Part shown: positions 37,592-48,800 of the stretch, piece after piece
Numbering within the stretch: the first letter of the stretch is position 1
Layout: every line of letters begins with the position of its first letter
From: Portulaca oleracea
Lineage: Eukaryota; Streptophyta; Magnoliopsida; Caryophyllales; Portulacaceae
Assembly (NCBI GenBank): GCA_029582165.1
Contig: CM055875.1
Location: 12,935,968-12,999,967 of the forward strand
Direction: 5' to 3'
DNA: 64,000 nucleotides
Notes under the pieces: generated by a model
Told to the model about the DNA's origin: nothing
Databases searched by the model: none
What the model saw: the letters and a program-made list of their open reading frames with translations, nothing else
Position numbers and translations under genes: made by a program

Positions 37592-40500
37592 CTATATATA
37601 TATATATATGTGGAAATTGGATTCTAATAATCCTTACTTTCACAAATTGGATGGCAATAATCCCTACTTTCAATTTGTATTCTGGTGGTCCAAAAAAAAA
37701 TAAAATTGTATTGTAGTGGGACGTCGGCGAGTTGAGTAGCTGTGACTCGGTGGTTTGCTGACTTGTCACGGCTGGCTTGTGTTTGACCAGGTTGACCATA
37801 TATGTGGATGCCATGTCAGATTAAAAACACATACTTTTATGTTTTTTCTTTTTTCTTTTTCCAAGCTGGCACTAAACTTTTACTAGTTATTTCTCTCTCT
37901 TCCTGCTCTCCTCTCTTTCTCCTCAATCAGGAGAAAGCTAGTTCCAGATTGTCGTCCATGGGTATCCCTCTTCTCTCTCTCCTCCTCCTCCGCCTCCTAA
38001 CCACCACCATCACTACCGTCTCTTCCTCTCCATATCCCCTCAATCCGAGCTCAGTCATGCCCAACCACCACAATCCCACCACCTCCTCTGACGATCCCAA
38101 CCTCCAACGAGTCCCACTCAGTCCTCGACGTCTCCGGCAAGAATTTGGAGCTCTCCCTCTTCGACGCCCCTAATTCCGTCGCCCATGGGCTCTACATCTA
38201 CCGAAATGTCTTCAATTTGATGCCCAAACCCTAGCCAGCTTCCAGCCCAGGTTGAAGACGGTCAAGTTTTTCGCCAATGAGGTTAACTTGTTCATGCAAA
38301 TCTGAGTTCATTTGATTCATTTTCGCCAATGAGGTTAACTTAGTTCATGCAAATCTGAGGACTAATTTGATTCTCGATTTTTTGGGTTCATTTGATTCAT
38401 TTTCGGATCTTCGTTACGATTTGGTTGTTGGTTGATGCATGTTCTGGAATGTTTTGTGATTGATCAGAGTTTTCTGGGTTTGATTCTCTATTGCTCTTCT
38501 TCTCCTGTTGTTAGTCCCAATTTGGATAGGCTGTTGATTTCCATTGAGTTGGGTTACGACCGAAGCTGATAAATGGCGAAATTCCCAATATGAATCCACT
38601 GCCGGAAACCCTAATCAACTCCCCCAAAACTCGAAACTCGGCAGTTCTTCTTCGTTGTTGATGGAGTATTGTCGGCGGTCGTCGGAGGAGGATTTTCCGG
38701 CTGAATTCCGGGCATTCAGAGGGGAGATAGAAGCACGTTGGATTGGCTGGTTAGGCCCAGACTCCGCCTTCCTCCACTGGAGGTGACCGTGAGTTTCACC
38801 TGAGAAGACGTCGGAGATAATGGCTGATTCATCATTGTTTTTCTTTTTTGGGATCTTGTGATTATAGAGCTAATCTATGGAGCAATTGAGAACCCAGAAA
38901 AGAAATTTCATTGAGGACAAAGAAAGAGACTTTTGTAGAATTTAATTTAAAAAATAGACTTTTGAGGGTTTTTATTTTTTACCGCATGAGAAATGACTGG
39001 AAAAGGGAAAAAGAAGAGAAAACACAACTGGAAAGGTCAAAAGATGAGAGAGAAATAAGGGGAAAAAGGGGGGGGTTATTATTAATGCCATGTTGGACAA
39101 AAAAAAATGGAGAAAGGGAAGGGCATGTGTTTTTTAAGTGATGTGGCACAGTCAGCCCGGTCAACATCAAAGTCAACGTGCCAAATCAGCAAACCACCTA
39201 GTCACAGCCACTCAACTCGCCGGCGTCCCACTACAATACAATTTTTTTTTTTTTTGGACCACCAGAATACAAATTGAAAGTAGGGATTATTATCATCCAA
39301 TTTGTGAAAGTAGGGATTATTAGAATCCAATTTCCATATATATATATATATATATATTAATAGCAAGGATAAAGTAGTAATTTTCAAATTTTAAGTCAGA
39401 AACTCTAACCTAAACTCGCTTCCCTCCTCCTCCATAATTCCATATTTCCATTCGTTGTTCCCTCCTCCTCCATAATTCCATATTTCCATTCGTTGTTCCC
39501 TCCTCCATTCTCTTACTCTTAGGCCTTCGCTGCTCCCTCCTCCCTACTACCTTCTCCAATCTCCATAACACTTGTTGATGTATTATTGTTTGATTTTGAT
39601 GTATTATTTCTTGAGCAAGTTAAATACGTTGTATTTTGAACAGGTTAAAATCCCCGTTGATTTGATTTTGGATAGCTTTAAAAAATCCCCGTTGGATCCA
39701 CGTTGGAGATGGGGAATCCGTGGGGATGGGGATGGGGCAAGAATCATTCCCTGAAGCGGGGATGGGGACGGGGACGGGGATGGGGAGCGGGGATGGGGAT
39801 GGGGACGGAGATATACTCCCCCGTCCCCGATTCACCCCATTGCCATCCCTATTCACCTTTGACAGAATTATAGTTACACTTCAACAGAAAACCAAATTAA
39901 GTCCATAGTCTATAGCAGAAGTCCTGCATACTATGTGAAAAGAGCTTTCAGCCCTTTCTTTGAATTTCCATGCAAGTTCACCAACAATCATATGAAATTA
40001 TAAAATATCCAACCTCATGGTGATATCCAAAAACCACATCAAACAACCAAGTAGCCTGAAGTACCAACCCTAATTCTTCAAAAACCCTCAAATTCAAAGG
40101 AAAAACAATTTGAAGGGAAAAAAACAAGCAAAATAAGCATATGCAACCAGCCCTGGGCTATTATCTTCTGAAACCCTTCCTTCAGGAGATAAAGCATATA
40201 AAGAAAGATAAGCAATAGTCTTCGGGCTTCTGAAGATGGTCCAAGATGACTCCATCTTTCTGATAACTATTTGCAGGAATAGAGCTGAATCTTCCATAAA
40301 CCTATGCTTCTAGAATTAAGCATAAACAAAAAGATTACCAACAGTTTTTTAGCCTCTGAAGCTGGTTCCGCACTACTGCAGTACAACTATATTCTTTCCA
40401 TTGCAGCTATATTTGGGAAACAAAGCATCATATTCCAAAACTCAAAATTCAGGGAATAAAGCATGCACAGAGAGATTGCCAACTGATTTTTAGCCTTTGA

Positions 40501-43473
40501 AACCGGTTCCAAGTAACTAGTTTTTTCTTTGCATAACTATTTTCAGAATGAATAATAAAGAAACTTGCAAAGGATGATTTTACATACCAGTTCTTTAACA
40601 TCCCTCTTTTGCTGCCTAGTTGGACGTTCGGGATACTGAAAAGATCAAAATGGTGTTTTGGGGCACTCAGCATGGTCTAGTGAAAGAAAGTACAATAATT
40701 AAGTAGTTGTACTATTTCCAGCAAAATTTATTGCATTAAACGACCAGCATCCAGAAACATTGCACACTTCATCCATAGAGATAATACATAGAATATTTCC
40801 AGTGTTCTTTGGAATTCGCACTTATATTGACCGTAGTAAAATGCATAATCCACTTAGAAGAGATTTCATGGACGGATAAACGCAGTCAGATGCTTCGAGA
40901 TGAATATCCACAAAAGATAACACAAAGAATTCAAACGCCATAACACTGACCAACTCAGAATGCCTTTTCAACAGTTCACAAAACAATGTTAACTTACTGC
41001 CATTGCATCCAGAAACCATGCTTCCATTAGAAAACATATCTGAAAGTACTTGCTATAATGCTACAATATATTGACATATACCCAAAAAGGCATTTGAAAG
41101 TGAGGACACAATATTTCAAGACCCATCTTACTTGGTAGCATTGACTGAACTAAATATTTCAAGACCCATCTTACTTGGTAGCATTGACTGAACTAAATGC
41201 AACCTAAAAATTTTGAGCAGCATCAAGGTGTTTAATGAAATTGACAAAATGTGAAGATATCATGGCAAGTACAACAGTACCTGAGCAGCAAGGGTGTGAA
41301 GGAAAGTCCACGTGGCTCTTCCAAGCTCCTCCTTAGTCACAGGTTGCGAAGTTGTACCCTAAAAGAAACAGGTCAATTCAAAACCTGAAAGAAACACTTA
41401 CTTTATGATAACCCATTGTGAAAATCCCAGCAAGACAATACACAAATAAGTTTTACAGAATACATACAAAAGACATCACTGACATAAAGTCCGAGTCCTA
41501 CGACTACAAGTTTAGGATAAAATAAAGGATACTATTAAACAAGTTAAGGGGTATCACCATTCTAGAGCAACCTCTAGGCCAAGGTACAGTATCCACCAAA
41601 CCATACATGACAAAAAGCTTCTATGACGGAGGGGAAAAAGGAGAAAAGAAACTCACAGTGCTTGCATATCAAAACCCTAGTGGCAGAACTATGTTGCTTG
41701 GGCTAATAATCCAAGTAACCGTTTGCCATTTTGTTCCAAAATTTGGTACAGATATCCTATATGGTCACCTTATTCCAGTTCTTTTTTAGTCTTCATCTAC
41801 TTGTTTTATATCTTGGAAGGTCAACTGTCCGATCCCCTTTTTCCTACCTTACCATCATATGGGTTATACTCCTTATGTGCCCAAAATATTTTAATCTTAC
41901 CACCCTCATTGTATGCTCCATTAGCCCATCTCTAACTTCTCTCCAATCACTTTACCACTGATTGTATTGAATCGTGTAAGACCACATATTTTCATTGAAT
42001 CATCCTTATTTTGATTCTACTACCATTGAGATTGAGACTTTTTAATAAGTCAGCACTATGAGGTGTACAACAAGGCCTTCTGTGACCACCATACAGCAAA
42101 CTTTCCCCTACAATCATATAATAATGATATCCTCCTATCACATGACACCTCTAAATACATGTTTTCTAGTTTTGCCATTCCAGTGAATGATGTCGTTTCC
42201 AATTCCCATGTCTTGAATAATCGAATCTAAATATCTGAACTCCATAACCTCCGAATCACAATACCACCAATTATGGTTACTTCTAAATTTCGTCTTCCTT
42301 TTCCTTGAATTTGCAATCTAAACCCCTTACTTCAAAGTACACCTCCACCACTCCAACTTGATGATTCTTTCTGTAGTCACCAACAAATAATATATATCGT
42401 AGAACCTTCTCTTGACTCCAATTTATAAGATCATTCAAAAGTCTTGTCGGAAGAAAATCCCTCAAAGACAGTTTTGATGTGTGACTTCCTTGTAACATCC
42501 TAAAGCTCACCTTTACTCCCTCATACATGTTTTAGTTTACAAAAAAAAATTAAAAAAAAAGATAAGCTGCCAACACAAAATTCTTCTCTAAGCGACTACA
42601 CAACCCCTCTGTCAGTAGTGTATATGACTCTTCTCACATGCTTTCGATTAACATCATCCACATTTCCTATCGGCTGTAGAGTTCCATAAGGTTGCTTGTA
42701 GACGAATTCCTTCAATAGTTTATATTTTTGAAATAAATCCAGATAAGTTCTCCCACATTTTTACATCCCTTCTTAAACCCCTTCGTCAATTACCCTTTCC
42801 ACATATTGATGACAGCATTGAAAAAAGTTCGTGTATACAACGCTGCAAAGGCATTGGCGACTCTTGGCTCCTAAAATGCATTCGCCAAAGAAAATGCAGT
42901 TAAAACCAAAGGCCATGTCCCTATAGTAATTAGAATAGATTGGCTAAAGTGAAGACAGAGCCAGAAATTTCACACATTATTAAAGGTCCATAATATGTAG
43001 TCGTAGATATCAATCAGGTTCATCATAGCCATAGGTGCTATGTAAATACTGATGATACATATAAGGTTTAATTTCCAGTGTTGTCCAGCCTTTGGAGGAG
43101 TCTGGAGTTGTGAAGATGCACACAAACAAACACCTTCAGAAAGATGACAACACTTGGAAAGTAAGGTTAACAATACAAAGGTAATCACCAGAGTAGCGCA
43201 TAAGCTTAATAATTAAAAAGTAAATGAAGCTGTTAACATGCAGAGAAGTAAGGCAGTCCTAAGTTAGGGAATTGATGTATATACCTGGGTAGAGACGTCG
43301 GGAGTATGTGATGGTTTGGATTTAGAGGGAAAAGAGAGAGAAAGCAGAGGGTTTTCAGAAGGAGAAGGAGAAGGAAAGATGGGTGAGGCAGTGAGTGAGG
43401 AAAGTTGGGTTTGAATGCAATTTGAAATTCTTTGGAAACTTTGGAAAATTGGTTGCCATGGATTCTCAGACAT
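30116..43473 (-). CDS. ERV1: FAD-linked sulfhydryl oxidase ERV1, 6 exons
   Basis: Exons (minus strand): 43473-43285, 41358-41281, 40635-40588, 36921-36857, 32685-32608 and 30233-30116. All introns are GT-AG, every junction keeps frame, and the CDS is 576 bp (191 residues plus TGA), the usual plant ERV1 length. ERV1/ALR enzymes reoxidise Mia40 in the mitochondrial intermembrane space, passing electrons through FAD to cytochrome c or oxygen. Visible are an N-terminal MSENPWQPIFQSFQ segment, ELGRATWTFLHTLAAQYPERPT, the active-site CxxC in MYPCKECADHFK, the FAD-binding HVHNVVNRS, FPCERVDARWGKL and a C-terminal shuttle pair CEQRLC (CX4C). Placing the shuttle CX4C at the C-terminus is the plant arrangement. 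No stop or frameshift was found, so the gene is probably active. Introns of 2.4, 4.2 and 3.7 kb (introns 5, 4 and 3) are filled by transposons. The start is the first ATG in the frame of exon 1. Confidence 0.95.
30732..30751. repeat. Run of 20 G
   Basis: Pure poly-G on the plus strand in ERV1 intron 5, about 30 bp from the hAT-like element. On the transcribed (minus) strand of ERV1 it is poly-C in the RNA. Confidence 0.9.
30780..31985. mobile_element. hAT-like element with CAGTGGCGAAGCCA ends in ERV1 intron 5
   Basis: The 14-bp termini cagtggcgaagcca and tggcttcgccactg are perfect inverted copies. The flanks gccgtggt (30772-30779) and gctgtggt (31986-31993) form an 8-bp duplication with one mismatch. 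The interior is AT-rich and contains a local repeat (gatcttccagaggt / gatctcccagaggt near 30958 and 31038). There is no transposase. Confidence 0.72.
31986..33344. other. ERV1 intron 5 remainder, exon 5 and start of intron 4
   Basis: Apart from ERV1 exon 5 (32608-32685) I see no element or gene. Confidence 0.4.
33345..33452. mobile_element. Right-end fragment of a GGAAATTGG-type MULE
   Basis: Contains gaccaccagaatgc, agtagggatcattagcat and gtagggattattagaatcca, then ccaattttcc, followed by a TA repeat. This is the same terminal structure as at 34047 and 39335, but no matching left end was found upstream, so the copy is truncated. Confidence 0.55.
33507..34047. mobile_element. Short MULE/MITE with GGAAATTGG ends in ERV1 intron 4
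   Basis: Inverted arms of about 120 bp: the left has attggattctaataatccc and ggtggtccaaaaaa, the right has the complement. A 10-bp match tatacatata flanks it (33497-33506 and 34048-34057), consistent with a MULE duplication although the site is TA-rich. The interior (cacgattt / caatttttttc words) matches 49800-50050 in inverted orientation, so 49662-50171 is a second copy. No coding capacity. Confidence 0.75.
34111..34151. repeat. Compound (CA)n(TA)n microsatellite
   Basis: A CA run passes into a TA run and directly abuts the MITE at 34152. Confidence 0.9.
34152..34386. mobile_element. Small palindromic MULE-like MITE between TA repeats
   Basis: The left arm (ggaacggattcggtaggaag, gtgagaagga, caaatcacaacccttgattt) is inverted in the right arm (aaatcaagagttgtgatttg, cttctcaccttcctatcg, gatccattccc). 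A local repeat, gtggtcatg, occurs several times in the centre. TA-rich sequence lies on both sides. Its gtgagaagg word links it to the ends at 45843 and 50211. Confidence 0.65.
34387..37309. other. ERV1 intron 4 remainder, exon 4 and start of intron 3; possible LTR remnant
   Basis: At about 35400-35480 a unit of about 45 bp (ctattgagagtgaacaa) is repeated twice. At about 35541-35900 the order tataaatatggg, then aatgaatacaatcaagcttt, then a leader-like stretch resembles a Copia-type LTR, but I could not define TG/CA ends or a duplication. 36300-36460 is rich in atgaatatt words like those in MULE arms. A palindromic CA/TG stretch is at 35280-35330. ERV1 exon 4 is at 36857-36921. Confidence 0.35.
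37541..37609. repeat. TA-rich microsatellite at the Pack-MULE insertion site
   Basis: An interrupted TA run inside the hAT element. The continuation on the far side of the MULE is at 39336-39357. Confidence 0.9.
37612..39335. mobile_element. Pack-MULE-like element in ERV1 intron 3
   Basis: Inverted arms of roughly 210 bp (37612 to about 37825, and about 39125 to 39335) start with ggaaattggattctaataat and continue through ggtggtccaaaaaa and gtagtgggacg, then gcgagttgagt. Between the arms is about 1.3 kb of sequence richer in GC than the neighbourhood, with CT-rich leader-like and protein-like stretches (37880-38210, 38540-38790). Such gene-like filling between MULE arms is what Pack-MULEs show. 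The insertion is in a TA repeat, so its duplication cannot be verified. Confidence 0.7.
37958..38173 (+). pseudogene. Captured gene fragment encoding a putative signal peptide
   Basis: The ATG at 37958 opens a frame beginning MGIPLLSLLLLRLLTTT, a good secretory signal peptide, followed by a Ser/Pro/Asn-rich stretch, ending at TAA 38171-38173. The +1 frame continues with SVLDVSGKNLELSLFDAP to a TAG after about 38230, so the two frames probably belonged to one exon before a base was lost or gained. LDVSGKxL recalls the N-terminus of Kunitz-type inhibitors, but this is too short to claim. The source gene is unknown to me. Confidence 0.4.
39852..41110. other. ERV1 intron 3 end, exon 3 and intron 2
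   Basis: Holds ERV1 exon 3 (40588-40635). The rest is ordinary AT-rich intron without a recognised element. Confidence 0.4.
41111..41196. repeat. 43-bp tandem duplication in ERV1 intron 2
   Basis: Two apparently identical units start at 41111 and 41154 (atatttcaagacccatctta and onward). The lack of visible differences suggests a recent duplication. It lies about 85 bp from the donor end of exon 2 (41281). Confidence 0.85.
41770..42530 (-). pseudogene. LINE reverse transcriptase relic in ERV1 intron 1
   Basis: The minus strand reads LRYILFVGDYRKN (a decayed FADD box) near 42390 and EVMEFRYLDSIIQDMGIGND near 42200-42260, matching the part of the plant LINE polyprotein just after the RT active site. 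Further decayed stretches run to about 41770. Stops and frame changes abound. Same family as 18226-19640, and in sense with ERV1 transcription. Confidence 0.6.
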
Positions 43474-43490
43474 ATTCACCGTGGGGAACA

Positions 43491-43525
43491 AGAAGAAGAA
43501 GAAGAAGAAGAAGAAGAAGAAGAAA
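43491..43525. repeat. (GAA)n microsatellite in the ERV1 5' UTR/promoter
   Basis: About eleven GAA units just upstream of the ERV1 start codon; on the ERV1 strand this is a TTC/CTT run. Pyrimidine-rich leaders of this kind are common in plant 5' UTRs. Confidence 0.9.
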
Positions 43526-43670
43526 GGTTGATTAGTTTATTAGATATAAGAGAGTGGGGGGAGATAGACAGACTGACTTGCCTGGACTCTCGCGAGTATT
43601 CCCGTAGCCGGCCGGGAAACTAGACAACGAAGGCCCAAAACCTATCAACCTGCTGAGATATCCGATTTTC

Positions 43671-43938
43671 TAGCGCTGGCAAAAATTCGGGTCCAGCTAA
43701 ATTTGGATTAGACGAATTCGATCAATGTTAAATTTAGACGAGGAATTTTTGTCCGGACCCAATTTTATTTCAGGTCGAAGAATTCGGATGAAGCTAAAAT
43801 CAAGTTCGGACAATAGAAAAAGATGACTTTTATGTTCGAATATTCGGTCAATATCAAAATTCGAACTAAAAATCTATGTCCAAACCTGATTTTTTGGGTC
43901 GGAGATAATCCGGTTCGGAGAAAATTTTGCCAACTCTA
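43671..43938. mobile_element. hAT-type MITE, GCTGGCAAAAATTCGGG family, copy 2
   Basis: The ends tagcgctggcaaaa and ttttgccaactcta are inverted copies. The flanks cgattttc (43663-43670) and caattttc (43939-43946) form an 8-bp duplication with one mismatch. More diverged than copy 1 at 28891. It lies about 200 bp upstream of the ERV1 start codon, so it may overlap the promoter. Confidence 0.82.
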
Positions 43939-43946
43939 CAATTTTC

Positions 43947-45479
43947 ATAATCATTTTACACATATTTCAATGTATAACACAACTGGCTTTTAGCGGACGA
44001 GAAACGGGGATGTCAATAAATGATATAATAGTCTAAAGTACCATATATTTGTTTGTAGTATTCTACTTTATTATACATTATATTGTACTAGTAATCTAAA
44101 CAATCATATTTTGGATTGTAAATTTGCTGATGATATAATGACATCCCCCAAATGTTCAATATTCAACATATCGTGATACAATTTTTTTTTTTTGAATATT
44201 ATCGTGATACAATTATAAAGTTCAATTTACGATCATCCCAACTCATATAATTTGACTTACTGCAATCCAATTTCCTCAAAAATAAATATCATTTATCGAA
44301 ATTTGAAATTGTTAACATACATCTTTAAAATTCGGATTATACTATTCAATCACTCAAAATCGGGATTATTATAATCCAATTTCCTTGCATTTTCCTCTAA
44401 TTTCACTTTCAGGTATCTCTCAAACTCTTGCTCTTTCTTCCTGTTTTCTTCCTACATTCTTTCATCCTCCGCTACAATCCATCAAAGTTTAATTCTCAAA
44501 TTTTCAACTTTCTATGTTTCTCCCAATGAATTTTTCCACTTAAAGTACAAATTTTAAACTTCAAACTAAACCCCTCAATCTCACCTCTCTCTTCCCCTTT
44601 TTAGTGACGAGTTAGTCTCAATGGTCACCAAAGGAAGGGGCAAATGGCTACTAGAACACCCACAACTTCTCCAAGCCTCATTTTCTCAAACCAATGAACT
44701 ATGGGTCCCACTCTTGTTAGTGACTTTTTTTTCGAAATGGGTTTGAATGATTATACATTCCAACATACTCCTTGAACTATGGTGTTGAATCCTACACAAA
44801 AACACACTTAATGTTGAAATCAACAAATCACATACATAGGGAGATGACTATTATGAATATCCATTTTACATGTGCTAATATTACATTAGTTTATATTATT
44901 TATAGCTTGGAGCCCAAGTTTGTACCCACTATAAATACACATTTTGTATGAGCAATGAAATATATCCATATCCCTTCTTTTTTTTATTTTCTCTTTTTAT
45001 TATTCCTCATCTCTCAATCTCTTCCTTCAATTGTTACAATTACAATTCAAATTATAACAATAATATTATTCTTTTTTTTTTTATAAAGCAGATAACCTTA
45101 TTCTTAAACTACAAAGAATTCGGAACAAATCAGCTTCAAGAAACGGATAAAGGATCTGCATTTTCTTTTCTTTTCCTTATTTGTGTTGGGAAGAAATGCA
45201 AAGATGGTCAAAGAGGCTTATATCAATATTTCATCAACCAGTTGATGGGCAGCGAAAGAGAATGTCATGGGGGCAAAGCAAGCAAATTGGCAATTGAATC
45301 CTTACACCCCTTCAAAACAAACTCTTAACCTTTTGATCAATTTTCCCTTCTTGTGTGGTTGGATTAGGACGAATGGATGATACATGTGACTATGACTGAT
45401 TAGCTCATATGGTGGGAAGATGGAAGAAAATAGAGCATAAGAGATTCCACGCTCAACTAACCATATGATAATCCATTAA
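43947..45479. other. Intergenic region upstream of ERV1
   Basis: AT-rich. At about 44355-44385 a single end-like ggattattataatccaattt suggests a worn MULE end, but no partner was found. An open frame at 44948-45328 is low-complexity at its start, matches nothing I know and is not called. Confidence 0.35.
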
Positions 45480-45807
45480 ATGAACATAAATTTACAAGAT
45501 AACGAACATCATCTTATAAGATAATGAACATCACAGTATAAAGAAAGGAACTTCACATTATAAGAAATTACATAATTTCTCAATCCATAAAACAAAGCAG
45601 CGTATGTTCTGGAAATTGGACTAAATTTAGCGTTGCACCTAGACAATTGTGATCAACACATTTTCCTTTTTTTCTCTCTCAATCCACATGAGAAGCTTAA
45701 GTTAACCTAAAAAAATATAGATCAATTCCAACCATGAACTGAGAGATCAATGACTGAGATTGACCTTGCTCAAATGATTACATAATCTCATTACTTGTTG
45801 GCGAAAT

Positions 45808-45811
<4 letters not shown>
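45480..45811. mobile_element. Right-arm fragment of a giant-MULE relative
   Basis: Contains gaacatca words (45480-45560) and then gagatcaatgactgagattgaccttgctc, close to the terminal arm of the MULE ending at 11061 (ggttgagattgaccatac). It is followed by a TA repeat. No left arm found; truncated. Confidence 0.45.

Positions 45812-45842
<31 letters not shown>
45812..45842. repeat. (TA)n microsatellite between two MULE ends
   Basis: An almost pure TA run. The right end of one MULE fragment stops at it and the left end of giant MULE 2 begins after it. Confidence 0.9.
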
Positions 45843-45846
<4 letters not shown>

Positions 45847-48800
45847 GAGAAGAGACATTGGGTGAGAATGTGAGAAGGAGAGCTACTAGCCATTGGATTA
45901 GAGATCAATGGTCCACATTAAATCAACACTTCTCCTTTTTTTTAACCATCTCACGTGACTCTAAGTGAAAAAAAAAGGAAATATGTGGGGGAGTGTGGGA
46001 ATTGATGCAAACTCCATTTTTTCCAAAAGCATGCTCAATTCTCCATTTTCATCAACCCCTCCTCTTTCCAAGCATAATCAATCCTCCATTTTCATCTCCT
46101 TCGTCATACCTTCACCGCTGGAGATCATCTGTGAGTGATTAGGGTTTGAGGGTTGCAGAATCTTGTACCGAAAATCGAGCAATCATCCGAAGAAGGTTGA
46201 GCGTCGAATAATTCAAGGGAGGACGACCATGAATCTCGATGGGAAAGGCATTCATAGGTTGGGAACAAAATATAGTCCAAGGTGAGTGGTAAAATATTGT
46301 TGCAATAATTTGTTTGATTGATTGTTGTGAGAACCCATTCCGATTGAATATCAATTACTGGAAATCAGGGGGGGTTATTGATTTGCATCATGTGCGGTTG
46401 TTTTTACTAATGAATTGGAAATCAGGGTGAGTGTTCATGGATTGAGAACGAAAAATAGTTCAAGATGGGCGGTGAATTGTTGGAATAATTTGTTTGATTG
46501 ATTGTTGCGAGAACCCATTCTATTTGAACATAGATCCAAAATCAATAGGGGCCAGTTGATTTGAATCCAGTGCGGTTCTTTTAACCGATGAACATCAAGT
46601 TCATTTGATTTGAATTGGTTTATGTTGGATTTACATGTGAGTGTATTGTATGTCGATGTCCTTTTGATAAAGACTGGATGTCCATTCGGGTGGTACGGGA
46701 AGCCTTAGTGGTGAAGGCTTAATGTCCTTTTTTCAGAAGACGTAATGTCCATTTTGATACAACTTGAAGTCTATCTTGTGGGAGCACCATTGCAATTTTG
46801 AATAATACTTAAACATTATGTCCTTTTGGTTTAACGTACTGTTCATCTTGAATATGACCTAACTATTTGGTTGGATGTCTTGTTGGTTTGAACATAAAGA
46901 TCTCTTCTTATGTTTGTGTGAAACAATGTACACACGATATCCAATTTGGTTGAATGTGATGTGCATCTTGTGTGAGCATGATGTCCATTTTGAACTATGC
47001 ATGATGTTCATTTTGGTAGAATTGATCTATATCTGGAAAAATAAGAATGTTCATTTCATTTGGAATTGATGTCCATTTTTTTTGTTGGAATGGTGTATAT
47101 CTTGTCTGAGCTCGATGTACAGGTGGGTTATATGTGATGTCCTTTTGGGCTAAACTTAATGCACATTTGGTTTATACATAAAGTTCACCTTGAATACGAT
47201 ATGATAATTGGGTGACACTTAATCTCCATTTGGTGTACACATAATTCCCATCTTGTATGTGATATGATGATTGGGTTTGATGTCTTTTTTGGTGTGAACA
47301 TCATATCCTTATTATTTCCATTTGAGTGTGCATGTTGTCCATTATGTTGCAATTGATGTCTATTTTGCAAACTAAGAATTTTCATTTTATTTGGAAGTGA
47401 TGTTCATTTGGTGAAAATATGCAGGGATGAATGTTAGGTCCCAGAGGCTGAAATTGATGCACATGATGTCGTTTTAACAATCGTCAACGATGTTTCATCG
47501 TCACAAGTTCGGACATATTCCCCAACATTATTCACCTGGTAGCTCAATGGTATTGGGGGTGGCAATAGTGTAGTATTTTCCCCTCCACCCCCCTCCTCAG
47601 GAAGAATCTTGTAAATGAAAAAAATGAACATCAAATATCAATCACACAGTAGAGATCATATTCGAAGTACATGGATAACATATCTAAAGCAGATGAGCAA
47701 CATGGACACAATAAATGAACACCCCAAATGAATAACATATGACCAACATTTTGTACAAACTACACTAAGAAACAAAATTAATAATGAAATGATCATTATG
47801 TACAAATAAGATGAACACCAATTGAACGACCAAAATAATAACAATTTATTATGAATAGAACATCATGTTCAATCAAAATGAATATGAAATTAGATAAAAA
47901 TGGACATCATATATTAGTTACAATCAAATGATCATCATCTATCAACCACATGAACATCATATTCAATCAAAATGAGCATTAATTAAATAAAAGTGATCAT
48001 CATATGTTAGTTACAATCAAATGATCATCATTTGTTAACACATGAACATCATGCTCAATTAAAATGAACATCAAAGTACATAAAATGGATATCATATACC
48101 ATCAAATGTTCATCATTTATTAATCACGTAAACATCATGTTCAATTAAAATGATTATCATTTGTTAACCACATGAACATCATGCTCAATTAAAATAAACA
48201 TCAAATTCTCGTCATTTGTTAATCAAGTGAACGTCATGTTCAATTAAAACGAACTTCAAATTTCATAGAAAAAGGACATCATTTATTAGTTACAATCAAA
48301 TGATCATCATTTGTTAACCGCATTAACATCATGCTAAATCAAAATGAACATCAAATTCTCATCATTTGTTAATTACGTGAACATCATGTTCAATTAAAAC
48401 GAACATCAAATTTCATAGAAAAAGGACATCATATATTAGTCAGATGAGCATCATGATCAAATCAAATGAGCATCACGTATGTTGCACATGAACAATATGA
48501 ACAAGACAACAACCGATTCAAACTATATATCAAACTAAACATCATGTACCAACGAAATGAACATCATCTAAGAATCGGTAGAACATAAACAAATGCTTTC
48601 AAATAGAACACAACCAATCATGAACCTGTATACACAAAATCATGAACATCACATTATATATGAACACTATGGCGACAAATGCACACCATGTAACAACCAG
48701 CTGAAAATGACGACACATAATCATGAGCAACAAGATTTTACCAGACGAAAATCGTGTATAACTCAAACGAACATCACATTCATCCAAATCACATTGTGAT

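Larger units (their letters stand above)
37310..39851. mobile_element. hAT-type element (TAGGGATGGCAATGGGG family, copy 2), split by a Pack-MULE
   Basis: The ends tagggatggcaatgggg and ccccattgccatcccta are inverted copies. The flanks ttcaccta (37301-37308) and ttcacctt (39852-39859) make an 8-bp duplication with one mismatch. Both arms are rich in ggggacgggg / ccccgtcccc words. The MULE at 37612-39335 sits in its central TA repeat. Its right half carries a 38-bp unit (cctcctccataattccat) twice at about 39424-39500. It lies in ERV1 intron 3. Confidence 0.82.

Noticed and set aside
44948..45328. 126-codon plus-strand frame
   Set aside because: Starts in low-complexity hydrophobic and Asn-rich sequence from T/AT-rich DNA. 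No family recognised.
47900..48450. Possible CRISPR-like array (regularly recurring short words)
   Set aside because: The words vary, there are no unique spacers of constant length, no cas genes, and the host is a plant. It is the arm repeat of a MULE.
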